A DNA stretch of 64,000 nucleotides, taken from contig NZ_JAGPXN010000026.1 of the NCBI RefSeq assembly GCF_018070575.1, forward strand, positions 1-64,000. The letters are read 5' to 3'. Below, one piece after another: positions 17,462 to 26,393 of the stretch. The notes under the pieces are model-generated. The model was given only the letters and a program-made list of their open reading frames with translations, searched no databases and was not told the DNA's origin. The position numbers were made by a program, and so were the translations under genes. Source of the DNA: Micromonospora sp. C31 (GTDB taxonomy: Bacteria > Actinomycetota > Actinomycetes > Mycobacteriales > Micromonosporaceae). The first letter of the stretch is position 1. The number at the start of each line of letters is the position of its first letter.

Positions 17462-19132
17462 TCAGAGGCGGGCGAGCGCCTTGCGCAACGGGTCGAGCCC
17501 CAGCGAGCCGAGGTCGAGCGCCTGGCGGTGGAACTCCTTGAGGTCGAAGTCGGCGCCCTTGCGGGCCTTCGCCTCGTCGCGGGCCTGGAGCCAGATCCGC
17601 TCGCCCACCTTGTAGGAGGGGGCCTGCCCCGGCCAACCGAGGTAGCGGTTCAGCTCGAAGCGCAGGTTCTCGTCGGGCACCCGGCAGTGCGCCCGCATGA
17701 ACTCCCAGCCCAGCTCCGGCGTCCAGCGCTCGCCCGGGTGGAAGTCGAACGGATTGTCCTTCGGGATCTCCAGCTCCAGGTGCATGCCGATGTCGACGAT
17801 GACCCGGGCGGCCCGGAACGCCTGGCCGTCGAGCATGCCGAGCTTGTCGCCCGGGTCCTCCAGGTAGCCCAGCTCGTCCATCAGCCGCTCCGCGTAGAGC
17901 GCCCAGCCCTCGCCGTGCCCGGAGACCCAGCAGAGCAGCCGCTGCCACCGGTTGAGCAGTTCGGCCCGGACTGCGGTCTGGGCGACCTGGAGGTGGTGGC
18001 CCGGCACGCCCTCGTGGAAGACGGTGGTCACCTCGCGCCAGGTGGAGAACTCGGTGACGCCCTGCGGCACCGCCCACCACATCCGGCCGGGGCGGGAGAA
18101 GTCCTCGCTCGGGCCGGTGTAGTAGATCGCGCCGTCGCTGGTCGGGGCGAGGCGGCACTCGATGCGGCGGACCTGCTCGGGGATGTCGAAGTGGGTGCCG
18201 TGCAGGTCGCCGATGGCCTTGTCGGCGAGGGCCTGCATCCAGTCCCGGAACGCCTCCTTGCCCCGGATCGTCCGGGCCGGGTCGGCGTCCAGCGCCTCGA
18301 CGGCCTCGTCGATGGTGGCGCCGGGGCCGACGATCCGGCCGGCCACCGCCCGCATGTCGGCCTCCAGCCGGGCCAGCTCCTCGAACCCCCAGGCGTACGT
18401 CTCGTCGAGGTCGACCCTGGCGCCGAGGAAGTACTGCGAGGCCAGCTCGTAGCGCTTGCGGCCCGCGGCCTGCTTCTCCCGGCCGAGCGGGGCCAGCTCG
18501 GTGCGGAGGAACTGGCCGAACTCGGCCGTCGCCGCGGTCGCCGCCGCCGCGCCCCGCCGCAGCTCGGCGCCGAGGGCGCCGTCCGCGCCCAGCCGCTCGA
18601 CCAGGCCGTGGAAGAAGTTGTCGCCGTCCGGGTCGACCCAGACGTCGCACTGCTTGGCGACCTCGACGAGTTGCACCCGGGCGCTGACGTGGCCGGCGGC
18701 GGCCGCCTCGCGCAGCGTCGCCTTGTAGCCCTCGATGGTGCCCGCGAAGCGGTTGAGCCGGGCCGCCACGTTGGCCTTGGCGTCGTCGCCCTCGGTCGGC
18801 ATCAGGTCGAAGACCATGCGGACCTCGTGCAGACCGCTGGAGATCACGTTGACCTCGCTGCTCGCCTCTCCGGCGTCGTAGCGGGCGAGGTCGAGGCCGA
18901 GTCGTTCCTGCATGGCCTCCTTGGCGGTCCGCTCCGACGCCGACTCCGGCTCGGTCACGTCCAGGTCGGCCAGCGTCCGCCGGATCAGCTCCGCGCGGGC
19001 CGTGTAGCCGTCGGGTGACAGGTCGTCGAGCTGGTCGTCGTAGCCGGCGACGCCGACGTAGGTGGCGCCGATCGGGCTCAGCGGCGCCCAGTCGGCCACG
19101 TAGCGGTTCGCGAGGTCATCGATTCGTCCCAC
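17462..19132 (-). CDS. DUF885 family putative metallopeptidase
   Basis: 556 residues with no signal peptide. The key motif HEGVPGHHLQ (near residue 370) matches the HExxxGHH zinc-type motif of the DUF885 family. ELGWEFMRAHCRVPDENLRF and ELNRYLGWPGQAPSYKVGE near the C-terminus are also characteristic. Members are predicted zinc-dependent carboxypeptidases or dipeptidases acting in the cytoplasm. The GTG start (MGRIDDLANRYV) has only a weak binding site. The Uma2 gene lies 52 bases upstream on the same strand, so co-transcription is possible. The substrate cannot be inferred. Confidence 0.88.
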   Translation of the reverse strand: MGRIDDLANRYVADWAPLSPIGATYVGVAGYDDQLDDLSPDGYTARAELIRRTLADLDVTEPESASERTAKEAMQERLGLDLARYDAGEASSEVNVISSGLHEVRMVFDLMPTEGDDAKANVAARLNRFAGTIEGYKATLREAAAAGHVSARVQLVEVAKQCDVWVDPDGDNFFHGLVERLGADGALGAELRRGAAAATAATAEFGQFLRTELAPLGREKQAAGRKRYELASQYFLGARVDLDETYAWGFEELARLEADMRAVAGRIVGPGATIDEAVEALDADPARTIRGKEAFRDWMQALADKAIGDLHGTHFDIPEQVRRIECRLAPTSDGAIYYTGPSEDFSRPGRMWWAVPQGVTEFSTWREVTTVFHEGVPGHHLQVAQTAVRAELLNRWQRLLCWVSGHGEGWALYAERLMDELGYLEDPGDKLGMLDGQAFRAARVIVDIGMHLELEIPKDNPFDFHPGERWTPELGWEFMRAHCRVPDENLRFELNRYLGWPGQAPSYKVGERIWLQARDEAKARKGADFDLKEFHRQALDLGSLGLDPLRKALARL

Positions 19133-19184
19133 GCTGCGACCCTACGTGAGGAGACCACCGGGTTGTCGAACGCGTTCTGCGTGT

Positions 19185-19784
19185 TCAGGGCAGCAGATCG
19201 GCGGGGTCGAAGTCGATCGGGAACGGCAGGTCGGCCCGCAGCCGCCGACCGCCGACCGCCCTGGCGACGGTGTCGTAACCGCCGAACTCGCCGAGGGTGA
19301 AGAGCTCCGCCTCGGCATGCCCCAGCCGGCGGGAGAGCTCGACCCGCAGGAAGTACGGCACCCGCCCCTCCGCGCACCGCATCGGCTTGTCGACGAAGTC
19401 CTGCCGGCGGCTGCCGGGCGAGACGAACTCGACCGCCATCGTGCAGAGGTGGGCCGGGATCCACCGGTCCTCCTCGTCGTCCTTCGGCAGCGCGTGCAGG
19501 ACGGTGACGTCGGGCTGGATCCAGCGCCGTGGCGAGAAGGTCAGATTCACCTGCCCGAACACGTAGAACCCGTGGGTCTCCGCGGCGGGTGACAGTAAAC
19601 GGGCGAGCTTTATCTCGCCGTAGCTGTTCGTGCCGACCTCGGCGGGCGTCATGACCAACCTCCCGTCGAGGCACTCGTAGCGCGCATCGGGTAGCCCCGG
19701 CAACGGGAGGTATCGGTCCGCGAACTGGGTCGTCCACATGCCGTCGAGGTCGACGAGCGGGTCGAAACGCATCGGCATCGCCAC
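19185..19784 (-). CDS. Uma2 family protein (PD-(D/E)XK nuclease-like)
   Basis: 199 residues. The sequence shows RYECLDGRLVMTPAEVG, WIQPDVTVL and MAVEFVSPGSRRQDFVDKP, the layout of the Uma2/DUF820 family with a restriction-endonuclease-like fold; the Asp of QPD and the Glu of VEFVSPGS are likely metal ligands. Family function is unknown, and such genes are often scattered singly in actinobacteria. The GTG at 19784 was chosen because AGGAGG lies 8 bases upstream. A GTG three codons earlier overlaps that site. Confidence 0.85.
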   Translation of the reverse strand: MAMPMRFDPLVDLDGMWTTQFADRYLPLPGLPDARYECLDGRLVMTPAEVGTNSYGEIKLARLLSPAAETHGFYVFGQVNLTFSPRRWIQPDVTVLHALPKDDEEDRWIPAHLCTMAVEFVSPGSRRQDFVDKPMRCAEGRVPYFLRVELSRRLGHAEAELFTLGEFGGYDTVARAVGGRRLRADLPFPIDFDPADLLP

Positions 19785-19907
19785 GGCGTGCACCTCCTCG
19801 GGGTGGTCAACGCGTCACCAGCGTAGGCGGTTCCTGTGGTGGTCGACACGGCGTCCGAAAGTCGCGGGACTTCGTCGTACGGCTGCGGCAGAGTGTCAGG
19901 GGTGACA

Positions 19908-20885
19908 GTGGATTCCACTCCTGACCGGGCGGCGCTGCGGAGCTGGCTGCCCGGGTTCCTCGCGCTGGCCGCCATCTGGGGCTCCAGCTTCCTGTTCATC
20001 AAGATCGGAATCGGGGAGCTGCATCCGCTGCACCTCACCCTCTACCGGGTCGCCGCCGGCGCGGTGACCCTGCTGGTGGTGCTCGCCGCGCTCCGCGACC
20101 GGCTGCCCGCCGAGCCCCGGGTCTGGGCGCACCTGGCCGTGGTCGCCGCGTTCGGCGTCGTCGTGCCCTTCACCCTCTTCGGCTACGGCGAGCAGCGCGT
20201 CGAGTCGATGCTCGCGGGCATCTGGAACGCCACCACCCCGCTCATCGTGCTGCCGCTGGCCGTGCTGGTGTTCCGCACCGAGCGGCTGACCGTACGCCGG
20301 GCGGTCGGCATGACGCTGGGCTTCGCCGGGGTGCTGGTGGTGCTCGGGGTCTGGCAGGGGGTGGGCGGGGCGCACTTCACCGGGCAGCTCATGTGCCTGG
20401 GCGCGGCCGCCTGCTACGGCGTCGCCATCCCGTACCAGAAGAGGTTCGTCGCGGGCAGCGCGCACTCGGGGCTCTCGCTCTCGGCGGCGCAGCTGCTGGT
20501 CGCGACCGCCCAGCTCGCGGTCGTCGCGCCGCTGGTGGCGGGGGCCCCGCCGGCCCCGACCGGCCTCTCGCCCGAGGTGCTGGCGAGCGTGCTGGCGCTC
20601 GGCGCGCTCGGTACCGGTCTCGCCTTCGTCATCCACCTGCGCAACATCCGGGTCGCCGGGGCGAGCACCGCCTCCACCGTGACCTACCTGGTGCCGGTGT
20701 TCGCGGTGCTGATCGGCGCCCTGGCCCTCGACGAGCGGCTGACCTGGCACCAGCCGGTGGGCGCGCTCGTCGTGCTGCTCGGCGTCGCCGTCTCGCAGGG
20801 CCTGATCGGTCGCCACCGGCCGGCGGTCGGGCCCGCCGAGCCACCCGTGGCGGGTGTCGTCGCCGCGCCGGCTGCCCGCTCCTGA
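19908..20885 (+). CDS. EamA family (DMT superfamily) transporter
   Basis: 325 residues with about 10 membrane segments arranged as two EamA repeats. The first has LAAIWGSSFLFIKIGIGEL and LTLYRVAAGAVTLLVVLAAL; the second ends with VTYLVPVFAVLIGALALDE, the usual EamA signature. Members export amino acids, metabolites or drugs. The substrate is not predictable. GTG at 19908 has AGGGG at 5 bases. A GTG two codons upstream is the alternative. A hairpin follows the stop. Confidence 0.88.
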   Translation: MDSTPDRAALRSWLPGFLALAAIWGSSFLFIKIGIGELHPLHLTLYRVAAGAVTLLVVLAALRDRLPAEPRVWAHLAVVAAFGVVVPFTLFGYGEQRVESMLAGIWNATTPLIVLPLAVLVFRTERLTVRRAVGMTLGFAGVLVVLGVWQGVGGAHFTGQLMCLGAAACYGVAIPYQKRFVAGSAHSGLSLSAAQLLVATAQLAVVAPLVAGAPPAPTGLSPEVLASVLALGALGTGLAFVIHLRNIRVAGASTASTVTYLVPVFAVLIGALALDERLTWHQPVGALVVLLGVAVSQGLIGRHRPAVGPAEPPVAGVVAAPAARS

Positions 20886-20890
20886 CCGCT

Positions 20891-20920
20891 CCCGGCCGTC
20901 GCCACGGCGACCGGCCGGAA
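20891..20920. terminator. hairpin between EamA and PHP genes
   Basis: CCGGCCGTCGCC pairs with GGCGACCGGCCGG with one bulged base around a very small loop. It lies between two converging genes and may end both transcripts. Confidence 0.5.
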
Positions 20921-20938
20921 GGTACGGCAGCCGGGGGG

Positions 20939-22015
20939 TCAGCCGGCGGCGTGCTCGCGGGCCCAGCCGACCAGCCGGTCGGCGTCCCACGTGTTGACGA
21001 CCCGGTCGGCGGGCACCCCGCACAGGGCGGCGCGCTCGCAGCCGAAGCGCTGCCAGTCGAGCTGCCCGGGGGCGTGCGCGTCGGTGTCGATGGCGAAGTC
21101 GCAGCCCGCCTCCAGCGCCCGGCGGATCAGCCGCTTCGGCGGGTCCTGCCGCTCCGGCCGCGAGTTGATCTCGACGGCCACCCCGTGCTCGGCGCAGGCG
21201 GCGAAGACGGCGTCGGCGTCGAAGTCGCTCTCCGCCCGGGTACGCGGTCGGTGCGCCCGGTCGCCCGGCCCCTTCACCCCGGCGGGCCGGGACGCCACCA
21301 TCCGCCCCGTGCAGTGGCCGAGGATGTCCAGGTGCGGGTTCGCGATCGCGGTCAGCATCCGCCGCGTCATCCTCGCCCGGTCGTCGTTCAGGCCGCTGTG
21401 CACGGAGCCGACCACCACGTCGAGGCGGGCCAGCAGCTCCTCGTCCTGGTCGAGGGACCCGTCGGCGAGGATGTCCACCTCGATGCCGGTGAGGATCCGG
21501 AAGCCCTCCGGCAGCGCCTCGTTGACCTTCGCCACGTGGTCGAGCTGCCGGCGCAGCCGGTCGGCGGTCAGGCCCCGGGCCACCTTGAGCCGGGGCGAGT
21601 GGTCGGTCAGCACCACGTACTCGTGGCCCAGTTCGACCGCCGCGAGCGCCATCTCCTCGATGGGCGAGCCGCCGTCGGACCAGTCGGAGTGGGTGTGGCA
21701 GTCGCCGCGCAGCGCGGTGCGCAACGCGGTGGCCGCCGCGTCCAGGTCCGTGCCCTCCGTGGCGAGCAGCCGGCGCAGGTAGACCGGCTCCTCGCCGGCG
21801 AGCGACTCGGCCACGCAGCGGGCGGTGACGTCGCCGACGCCGGACAGCTCGGTGAGCTTGCCCGTGCGGGCCCGCTCGGCCACCTCGCTGCCCGGCAGCG
21901 CGGCGAGGGCCGCGGCTGCGGAGCGGAACGCCCGGACCCGGTAGGTCGCCTCGTTCGCCCGTTCCAGGAGGAAGGCGATCCGGCGCAGGTCGGCGATGGG
22001 GTCCCGGGCGCTCAT
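20939..22015 (-). CDS. PHP domain phosphoesterase with HhH N-terminus
   Basis: 358 residues. The N-terminal 100 residues resemble the helix-hairpin-helix part of family X DNA polymerases (RIAFLLERANEATYRVRAFR, ELSGVGDVTARCVAESL). The PHP domain follows with the metal motifs GDCHTHSDWSDGG, VLTDHSPRL, GIEVDIL, VVGSVHSG, LGHCTG and AIDTDAHAP. No polymerase palm is present, so this is the stand-alone PHP form. It should be a divalent-metal phosphoesterase or nuclease, possibly in DNA repair. The GH81 terminator and gene lie upstream, so it probably has its own promoter. Confidence 0.88.
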   Translation of the reverse strand: MSARDPIADLRRIAFLLERANEATYRVRAFRSAAAALAALPGSEVAERARTGKLTELSGVGDVTARCVAESLAGEEPVYLRRLLATEGTDLDAAATALRTALRGDCHTHSDWSDGGSPIEEMALAAVELGHEYVVLTDHSPRLKVARGLTADRLRRQLDHVAKVNEALPEGFRILTGIEVDILADGSLDQDEELLARLDVVVGSVHSGLNDDRARMTRRMLTAIANPHLDILGHCTGRMVASRPAGVKGPGDRAHRPRTRAESDFDADAVFAACAEHGVAVEINSRPERQDPPKRLIRRALEAGCDFAIDTDAHAPGQLDWQRFGCERAALCGVPADRVVNTWDADRLVGWAREHAAG

Positions 22016-22032
22016 GCATGGAAAATACGCCC

Positions 22033-22067
22033 CCGCGCCGCCAGTCGTCGGACGACCGGCGGCGCGG
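22033..22067 (-). terminator. terminator of the GH81 gene
   Basis: A 35-base near-perfect palindrome whose 17-base arms (CCGCGCCGCCAGTCGTC, GACGACCGGCGGCGCGG) match at 16 positions. It lies just past the GH81 stop codon and before the PHP gene start. Confidence 0.65.
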
Positions 22068-22079
22068 AGGGTCTCGGGA

Positions 22080-25004
22080 TCAGGAGTGCGGGAGCTTCAC
22101 CAGCGACCTGTCGCCGATGCCGACGGTGGTCGGGTTGTTGCCGATCGCCGACCAGACCTCCACCCGTACGGTGCCGTTCGACAGGTTGCCGAGGGCGCCG
22201 GTGGCGGAGTGCAGGCCGCTCTGCTGGGTGTAGCGCTCGTAGCCGGGAACCGGGTCGGTGGCGAAGTAGCGGTACGTCTCCACCCGCTCCCAACTGCCGT
22301 TGCCGGTCAGGTCGTAGGAGACCCGCACCTGCACCCCGTTGCCGACGGCGTTGCCGGCGTCGAGGAACAGGTCGAACGCGGTCTGCCCGCCGGCGTACGC
22401 CAGGTCCAGGCCCGTCGCGGTGAACACCTGCGGGTTGGTGGGCGTGCCGTCGCGGTTCGCGCCGCCCGCGCCGGCCACCGTGGCGGTCGCCGGGCCGCCG
22501 GCCGCGGCCAGCCCGCCACCGGGCAGCAGGTACCGGTTGGGGAAGTCCGCCGACGGCGGCGGGGTGGTGGGCGGCGGGGTCGTCGGCGGGGTCGTGGTGG
22601 GCGGGGTCGTCGTCGGCGGGGTGGTCGTGGGCGGGGTCGTGCCGCTCACCCCGCCGGTCGCGGTGCCGCCGCTCCAGGTGTACGCCCCGCTGGTCGCCGT
22701 CTTGCCGGCGGGCACGTTGAGCCGGGTGCCGTCGGAGAACGTGACCGTCAGCGGCGCGGCGGTGATGTTGCTCGCCACGTAGGTGCGGGCGCCGTTGCGC
22801 TGGAACACCGCCGCCAGCGGATGGTTGGCGGTGATCGCGGTGTGCACCGTTCCGAGGGCGGCGAGGTTGCGGATCCAGTGGAAGGTGTGCGCCCGGCTCT
22901 CGCCCTCCTCGGGCGTGTACCCGGGGTTGGCGCGGAGCTTCGCCAACGCCGCGTCCGGGTCGCCGAGGGCCAGGAACTGCCAGTGGATGTCCTGCCACAC
23001 CGTCGGTTCGCCGCCGTTGTTGCGCACGAGTTCCTGGTAGTTCGCGCGGTTGGACGCCGGGTACTGGCCGAGGTAGAGGTGCCCGCCGGTGATCGGGAGC
23101 ATGTTGATGCCCTGGATCATCTCCGGTTCGGCGCTGAACCAGGTGGCGTACGCGCCGCCGTCACCCCAGACCATGCCGACGGTGGAGTGCCCGAAGGCCG
23201 CCGGGTAGTTCTCGTTCGTCACGTCGAACCAGTACTCGTGGATCGCCGCGGCCTGCGTGGTGTGGATGAAGATGCCGGCGTCGCGTACGGCGGTGTTGCC
23301 GGTGGCCTGCCCCCACTGGATGAGGGCGTTGGCGAAGTTCATCCCCTCGGACGAGGACTCCTGGTTGTTGCCGGCGTTGAACGAGCCGTGCCCGGCGGCC
23401 CAGTCGTGCCCGGCGTAGATGTCGAAGTCGCGCAGGTACGGGAAGCGGTTGTCGGCGCGGTCGTAGTTGTTCGCGTCCCGGATCAGCAGGTCGATCATGC
23501 CGCCGTACTGGTCCTGCCGGGCCCAGGCCGGGTCGAACTTGGCCAGGGTGGCGGCGGCGGCGATGTAGTAGCCGTAGTGGAAGTGGTGGTCGTTGAGCTC
23601 CTGGTCGGAGCCGTATGACGCGGGGTAGCCGATCAGGGTTCCCCAGTTGCGGTCGTAGTGGAAGAGCTTCGCGGTCTCCCCGGGCGTGGCGGTGAGCCAG
23701 TCGGTGAGCGTGCTCCGGATCGCGTTCAGCGCGGCGGTCCGGGTCTCGGCGTCGCCGACCTGGTCGGCGATCTCGGCGATCCGGGCGGCCCGGCCCAGCC
23801 CCTTGCCCGTCCAGTAGGTGTCGTTGCCGCGCTGGTCCATCGGGTTGCCCCGGACGGCCGCCAGGTGGCTGCGCAGCGTGGTCAGGTCCGCGCCGTTGCC
23901 GGTCGCGACGGCGGGGACCTCCGGCAGCACCCCGTTGAACTTCATCGAGGTGCGGAACGCGTCCACGCCGGTGAGCACCTTCATCCGGCCGCGCGCCGAC
24001 GGGTAGGTGAGCGCCAGCGGGGTGGCGCCGGTCAGCGACCGCCACTGGTGCGGGTAGAGGCTGACGACCGTCCGGTTCGCCGTGCCCTCGCGGGCGGTCG
24101 TGGTGAACGCGTACGTGGTGTTGACGGTGCTGGTCGCCTGGTCGTACGCGTACGAGACCCGGGTGCCGGTCACGTGGGCGTGGGCGTACCGGCCGTAGGT
24201 GGTGGCCAGTTCGGCGCGGGACGCGGCGTCGGTGCCCGGCGTGGTGGGCAGCAGGGCGACCGAGAAGTAGCCCTTCCCGGCGAGGTTGGAGGTGATCCGG
24301 CCGCCGTTGACGGACCAGGTGGCGCCGGTGGGCGCGTACGCGACGTAGTCGTGCCCCCGGACGGTGAAGCCGATCGTGGCGCCGCTGTTCGACCAGACCG
24401 TGGCGCTGCCGCCGGTGGCGTTGATCAGCGCGTCGCCGCCGCTGGTGCGGAAGTACGCGAACGGCAGGCCGTGGCCGATGGTGGCGCGCATGGTCCGGGC
24501 GCCGTCGTTCCAGTACGGGGTGACGGTCCAGTCGGTCCAGCCGTCGACCTTGACGACCGGGGCGCCGAGCGCGGCGATGCCGACCCGGATGTCCTCGGCG
24601 TACGTGTACTTGAACTCGCCGACGCCGGTCGCGGTGCCGCTGATCGTCGGGGTGGAGGTCGCCGACAGGCCGAGGCCGTCGCCGAAGGGCTGGTAGGAGA
24701 CCGGGTGGGCGTGCAGCGGCTCGCTGTAGGAGCAGTTGGTCCGCTTCCACAGCAGGGACGACCACCAGTCGTTGGTGGGGATCGGCCCGGCGGGCGCGGC
24801 GGCGGTGGCGAACTGCCGGGGGTTGGTGGTCATGTCTCCGCAGCCGGTGGGCAGGGGGCCCACGCGGTCGGTGGTGTAGCTGCCGGCGCCGACGGTGGCG
24901 GCCTGGGCGGGGGTGGTGGTCACGACGGCGAGGCCGCCGAGGGCGAGGGCCAGGGCGGAGGTGGCCGCCACGACCCAGGTGCGGCGTGTCGCAGGAGGTG
25001 TCAC
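22080..25004 (-). CDS. secreted endo-beta-1,3-glucanase, glycoside hydrolase family 81
   Basis: 974 residues. A signal peptide ends at AQA-A near residue 35. The GH81 catalytic region (about 45-720) contains GPIPTNDWWSSLLW near the start, the catalytic-acid segment LNDHHFHYGYYIAA, and NQESSSEGMNFANA with the two glutamates four residues apart that act in GH81. A Pro-Thr linker of TTPP repeats follows, then a C-terminal beta-sandwich module of about 150 residues, probably carbohydrate binding (CBM56-like by impression only). It should cut laminarin, callose or fungal wall glucan. GGAGGCACT precedes the GTG start. A promoter and a palindromic operator lie upstream. Confidence 0.93.
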   Translation of the reverse strand: MTPPATRRTWVVAATSALALALGGLAVVTTTPAQAATVGAGSYTTDRVGPLPTGCGDMTTNPRQFATAAAPAGPIPTNDWWSSLLWKRTNCSYSEPLHAHPVSYQPFGDGLGLSATSTPTISGTATGVGEFKYTYAEDIRVGIAALGAPVVKVDGWTDWTVTPYWNDGARTMRATIGHGLPFAYFRTSGGDALINATGGSATVWSNSGATIGFTVRGHDYVAYAPTGATWSVNGGRITSNLAGKGYFSVALLPTTPGTDAASRAELATTYGRYAHAHVTGTRVSYAYDQATSTVNTTYAFTTTAREGTANRTVVSLYPHQWRSLTGATPLALTYPSARGRMKVLTGVDAFRTSMKFNGVLPEVPAVATGNGADLTTLRSHLAAVRGNPMDQRGNDTYWTGKGLGRAARIAEIADQVGDAETRTAALNAIRSTLTDWLTATPGETAKLFHYDRNWGTLIGYPASYGSDQELNDHHFHYGYYIAAAATLAKFDPAWARQDQYGGMIDLLIRDANNYDRADNRFPYLRDFDIYAGHDWAAGHGSFNAGNNQESSSEGMNFANALIQWGQATGNTAVRDAGIFIHTTQAAAIHEYWFDVTNENYPAAFGHSTVGMVWGDGGAYATWFSAEPEMIQGINMLPITGGHLYLGQYPASNRANYQELVRNNGGEPTVWQDIHWQFLALGDPDAALAKLRANPGYTPEEGESRAHTFHWIRNLAALGTVHTAITANHPLAAVFQRNGARTYVASNITAAPLTVTFSDGTRLNVPAGKTATSGAYTWSGGTATGGVSGTTPPTTTPPTTTPPTTTPPTTPPPTTPPPSADFPNRYLLPGGGLAAAGGPATATVAGAGGANRDGTPTNPQVFTATGLDLAYAGGQTAFDLFLDAGNAVGNGVQVRVSYDLTGNGSWERVETYRYFATDPVPGYERYTQQSGLHSATGALGNLSNGTVRVEVWSAIGNNPTTVGIGDRSLVKLPHS

Positions 25005-25077
25005 AGTGCCTCCGGTCGGGGAGCGCCGGTCGGGGACGGGCGCGTTCTGCGGGCGAATTGTGTGGAAAGACTCTCTC

Positions 25078-25091
25078 AGAGAGCGCTCTCT
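25078..25091. promoter_or_regulatory. 14-bp palindromic operator of the GH81 gene
   Basis: AGAGAGCGCTCTCT is a perfect palindrome with the central GAGCGCTC typical of LacI-family sites such as the cellobiose-sensing CebR operator (TGGGAGCGCTCCCA). A second imperfect repeat, CTCTCTCAGAGAG, overlaps it at 25071-25083. It lies about 10-23 bases past the -10 box, where a bound repressor would block initiation. Confidence 0.75.
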
Positions 25092-25100
25092 TGCTGCGGG

Positions 25101-25130
25101 ACGCTAGCCCAGGGCCGAGACTCCCGTCAA
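25101..25130 (-). promoter_or_regulatory. promoter of the GH81 gene
   Basis: On the minus strand TTGACG (25125-25130) is separated by 18 bases from TAGCGT (25101-25106). This is a good match to a housekeeping sigma promoter directed at the GH81 gene, with a 5' leader of roughly 90 bases. Confidence 0.65.
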
Positions 25131-25177
25131 TGTTTCCGGCCGGTGAAGCGCTGATGGCGACAAACCGGAGCGCTCCG

Positions 25178-25939
25178 TCAGCCGGCGGGTGGCGCCTTCG
25201 GGCAGCCGTGCCGGCGGTGCCAGGCGGCCACCTCGGCGGCCGGTTCCTTGTTGCCCTTGCGCCGCCACGAGTCCAGGTACGGCGCCGGCCAGACCACGCC
25301 CCGGCGGATCCACCAGCCGTCCCGCCCGGTGCACGGCGGGGAGATGCCGAAGTGCAGGTGACAGACGTTGTTCGCGTTCCCGGTCCGGCCCACCTCACCG
25401 AGCCGCTGCCCGGCGCGCACCCGCACGCCGGCGTCGATCCCGTCGGCGACGCGGCGCAGGTGCGAGCCGTAGTAGCGCACCCCGTCGTCGCCGAGCAGCG
25501 ACACCGACAGCCCGCCGTTGTGCGGCCCGCGCGGCCCCCGCCTGTCGAACCGGTCGACCCGGCTGACCTCCAGCAGCACACCGTCGGTCACCGCCACGAC
25601 CTCCTCGCCGCAGTCGGCGAAGATGTCCGTTCCCGGGTAGGCCGAGTGGGTCGGGTGGTAGGCGACGTCCGTCGCGCGTACCGGAAAGACGTGCGGCAGC
25701 CCGGCGCGGGTCGGCGCGACCGACGGGCCGGTCGGGGCGGCGGCGGTGCGGGTGCCGGCGCCCGTCGGGCCGGCGGTCGGCGACGCCGGCTGCCCGGCCG
25801 TCGCCGGCAGGCTCGGGCGCGGGGCGCCGGGCGTCGTCCCGGGCCGGGTCGTCGCGCAGCCGGCGGCCAGGACCGGCACGAGCAGCAGCAGGACCGGGTA
25901 CGCCGGGCGCGCGCGGCGCCCGATCGTCGGCGAGGGCAT
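25178..25939 (-). CDS. M23 family metallopeptidase, lipoprotein
   Basis: 253 residues. The N-terminus has a hydrophobic helix ending in the lipobox VLAAGC (cysteine near residue 27), then a Pro/Thr/Ala-rich spacer. The LytM/M23 fold follows with zinc ligands in HSAYPGTDIFADCG (H and D) and in VCHLHFG (HxH). It should act on peptidoglycan cross-bridges at the outer membrane face of the cell membrane, or serve as a binding domain. The ATG (MPSPTIGRR) was preferred to upstream GTGs because it places the signal peptide correctly. It is divergent from the small membrane protein at 26001. Confidence 0.87.
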   Translation of the reverse strand: MPSPTIGRRARPAYPVLLLLVPVLAAGCATTRPGTTPGAPRPSLPATAGQPASPTAGPTGAGTRTAAAPTGPSVAPTRAGLPHVFPVRATDVAYHPTHSAYPGTDIFADCGEEVVAVTDGVLLEVSRVDRFDRRGPRGPHNGGLSVSLLGDDGVRYYGSHLRRVADGIDAGVRVRAGQRLGEVGRTGNANNVCHLHFGISPPCTGRDGWWIRRGVVWPAPYLDSWRRKGNKEPAAEVAAWHRRHGCPKAPPAG

Positions 25940-26000
25940 CCGGTCATCCTGGCAGAGTCGGTACGGTGGGACGAGCGTCCACGGCGGAGGGGAGGGGTCG

Positions 26001-26393
26001 GTGACGACCGGAGGGTACGCCTTCCCGCCCGAGCCGGAAGCCCGGTTCCGGCCGGCGCCACGGGTCCCCTCGGGGCTCTTCCCGTCCGGGCCGCCGGCCC
26101 AGCCCACCTACCGCGAACCGCACCCGGTCACCGGCGCGGGCGTCGCGTGCGGCGCCGCCGTGGCGACCGTGTGGCTGGTCCTGTTCGGCCTGCTCGGCCG
26201 CGGCGTCTCCGGGTACGCCTGGTGGACGCTGCTGGCCGGCGGGCTGGCCTGGCTGGTCGCGCTGCTGCTGGTCCGCGCGGGCGACCGGGGCGTGGCCACC
26301 GGCGTCGCGATCGTCACCGCCGGCGGGTGGAGCATCGCCGCCGCCATCGTGGCGGTGGGGTGGGCGTCGAGTGGCGACTGGCCGCTCTGGTGA
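26001..26393 (+). CDS. small membrane protein of unknown function
   Basis: 130 residues. A Pro-rich cytoplasmic N-terminus (FPPEPEARFRPAPRVPSG) is followed by three hydrophobic helices (AGVACGAAVATVWLVLFGLL, WWTLLAGGLAWLVALLLV, GVAIVTAGGWSIAAAIVAVG). GGAGGGG precedes the GTG start, which supports it as a real gene. No family was recognised. It shares a divergent promoter region with the M23 lipoprotein. Confidence 0.7.
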   Translation: MTTGGYAFPPEPEARFRPAPRVPSGLFPSGPPAQPTYREPHPVTGAGVACGAAVATVWLVLFGLLGRGVSGYAWWTLLAGGLAWLVALLLVRAGDRGVATGVAIVTAGGWSIAAAIVAVGWASSGDWPLW

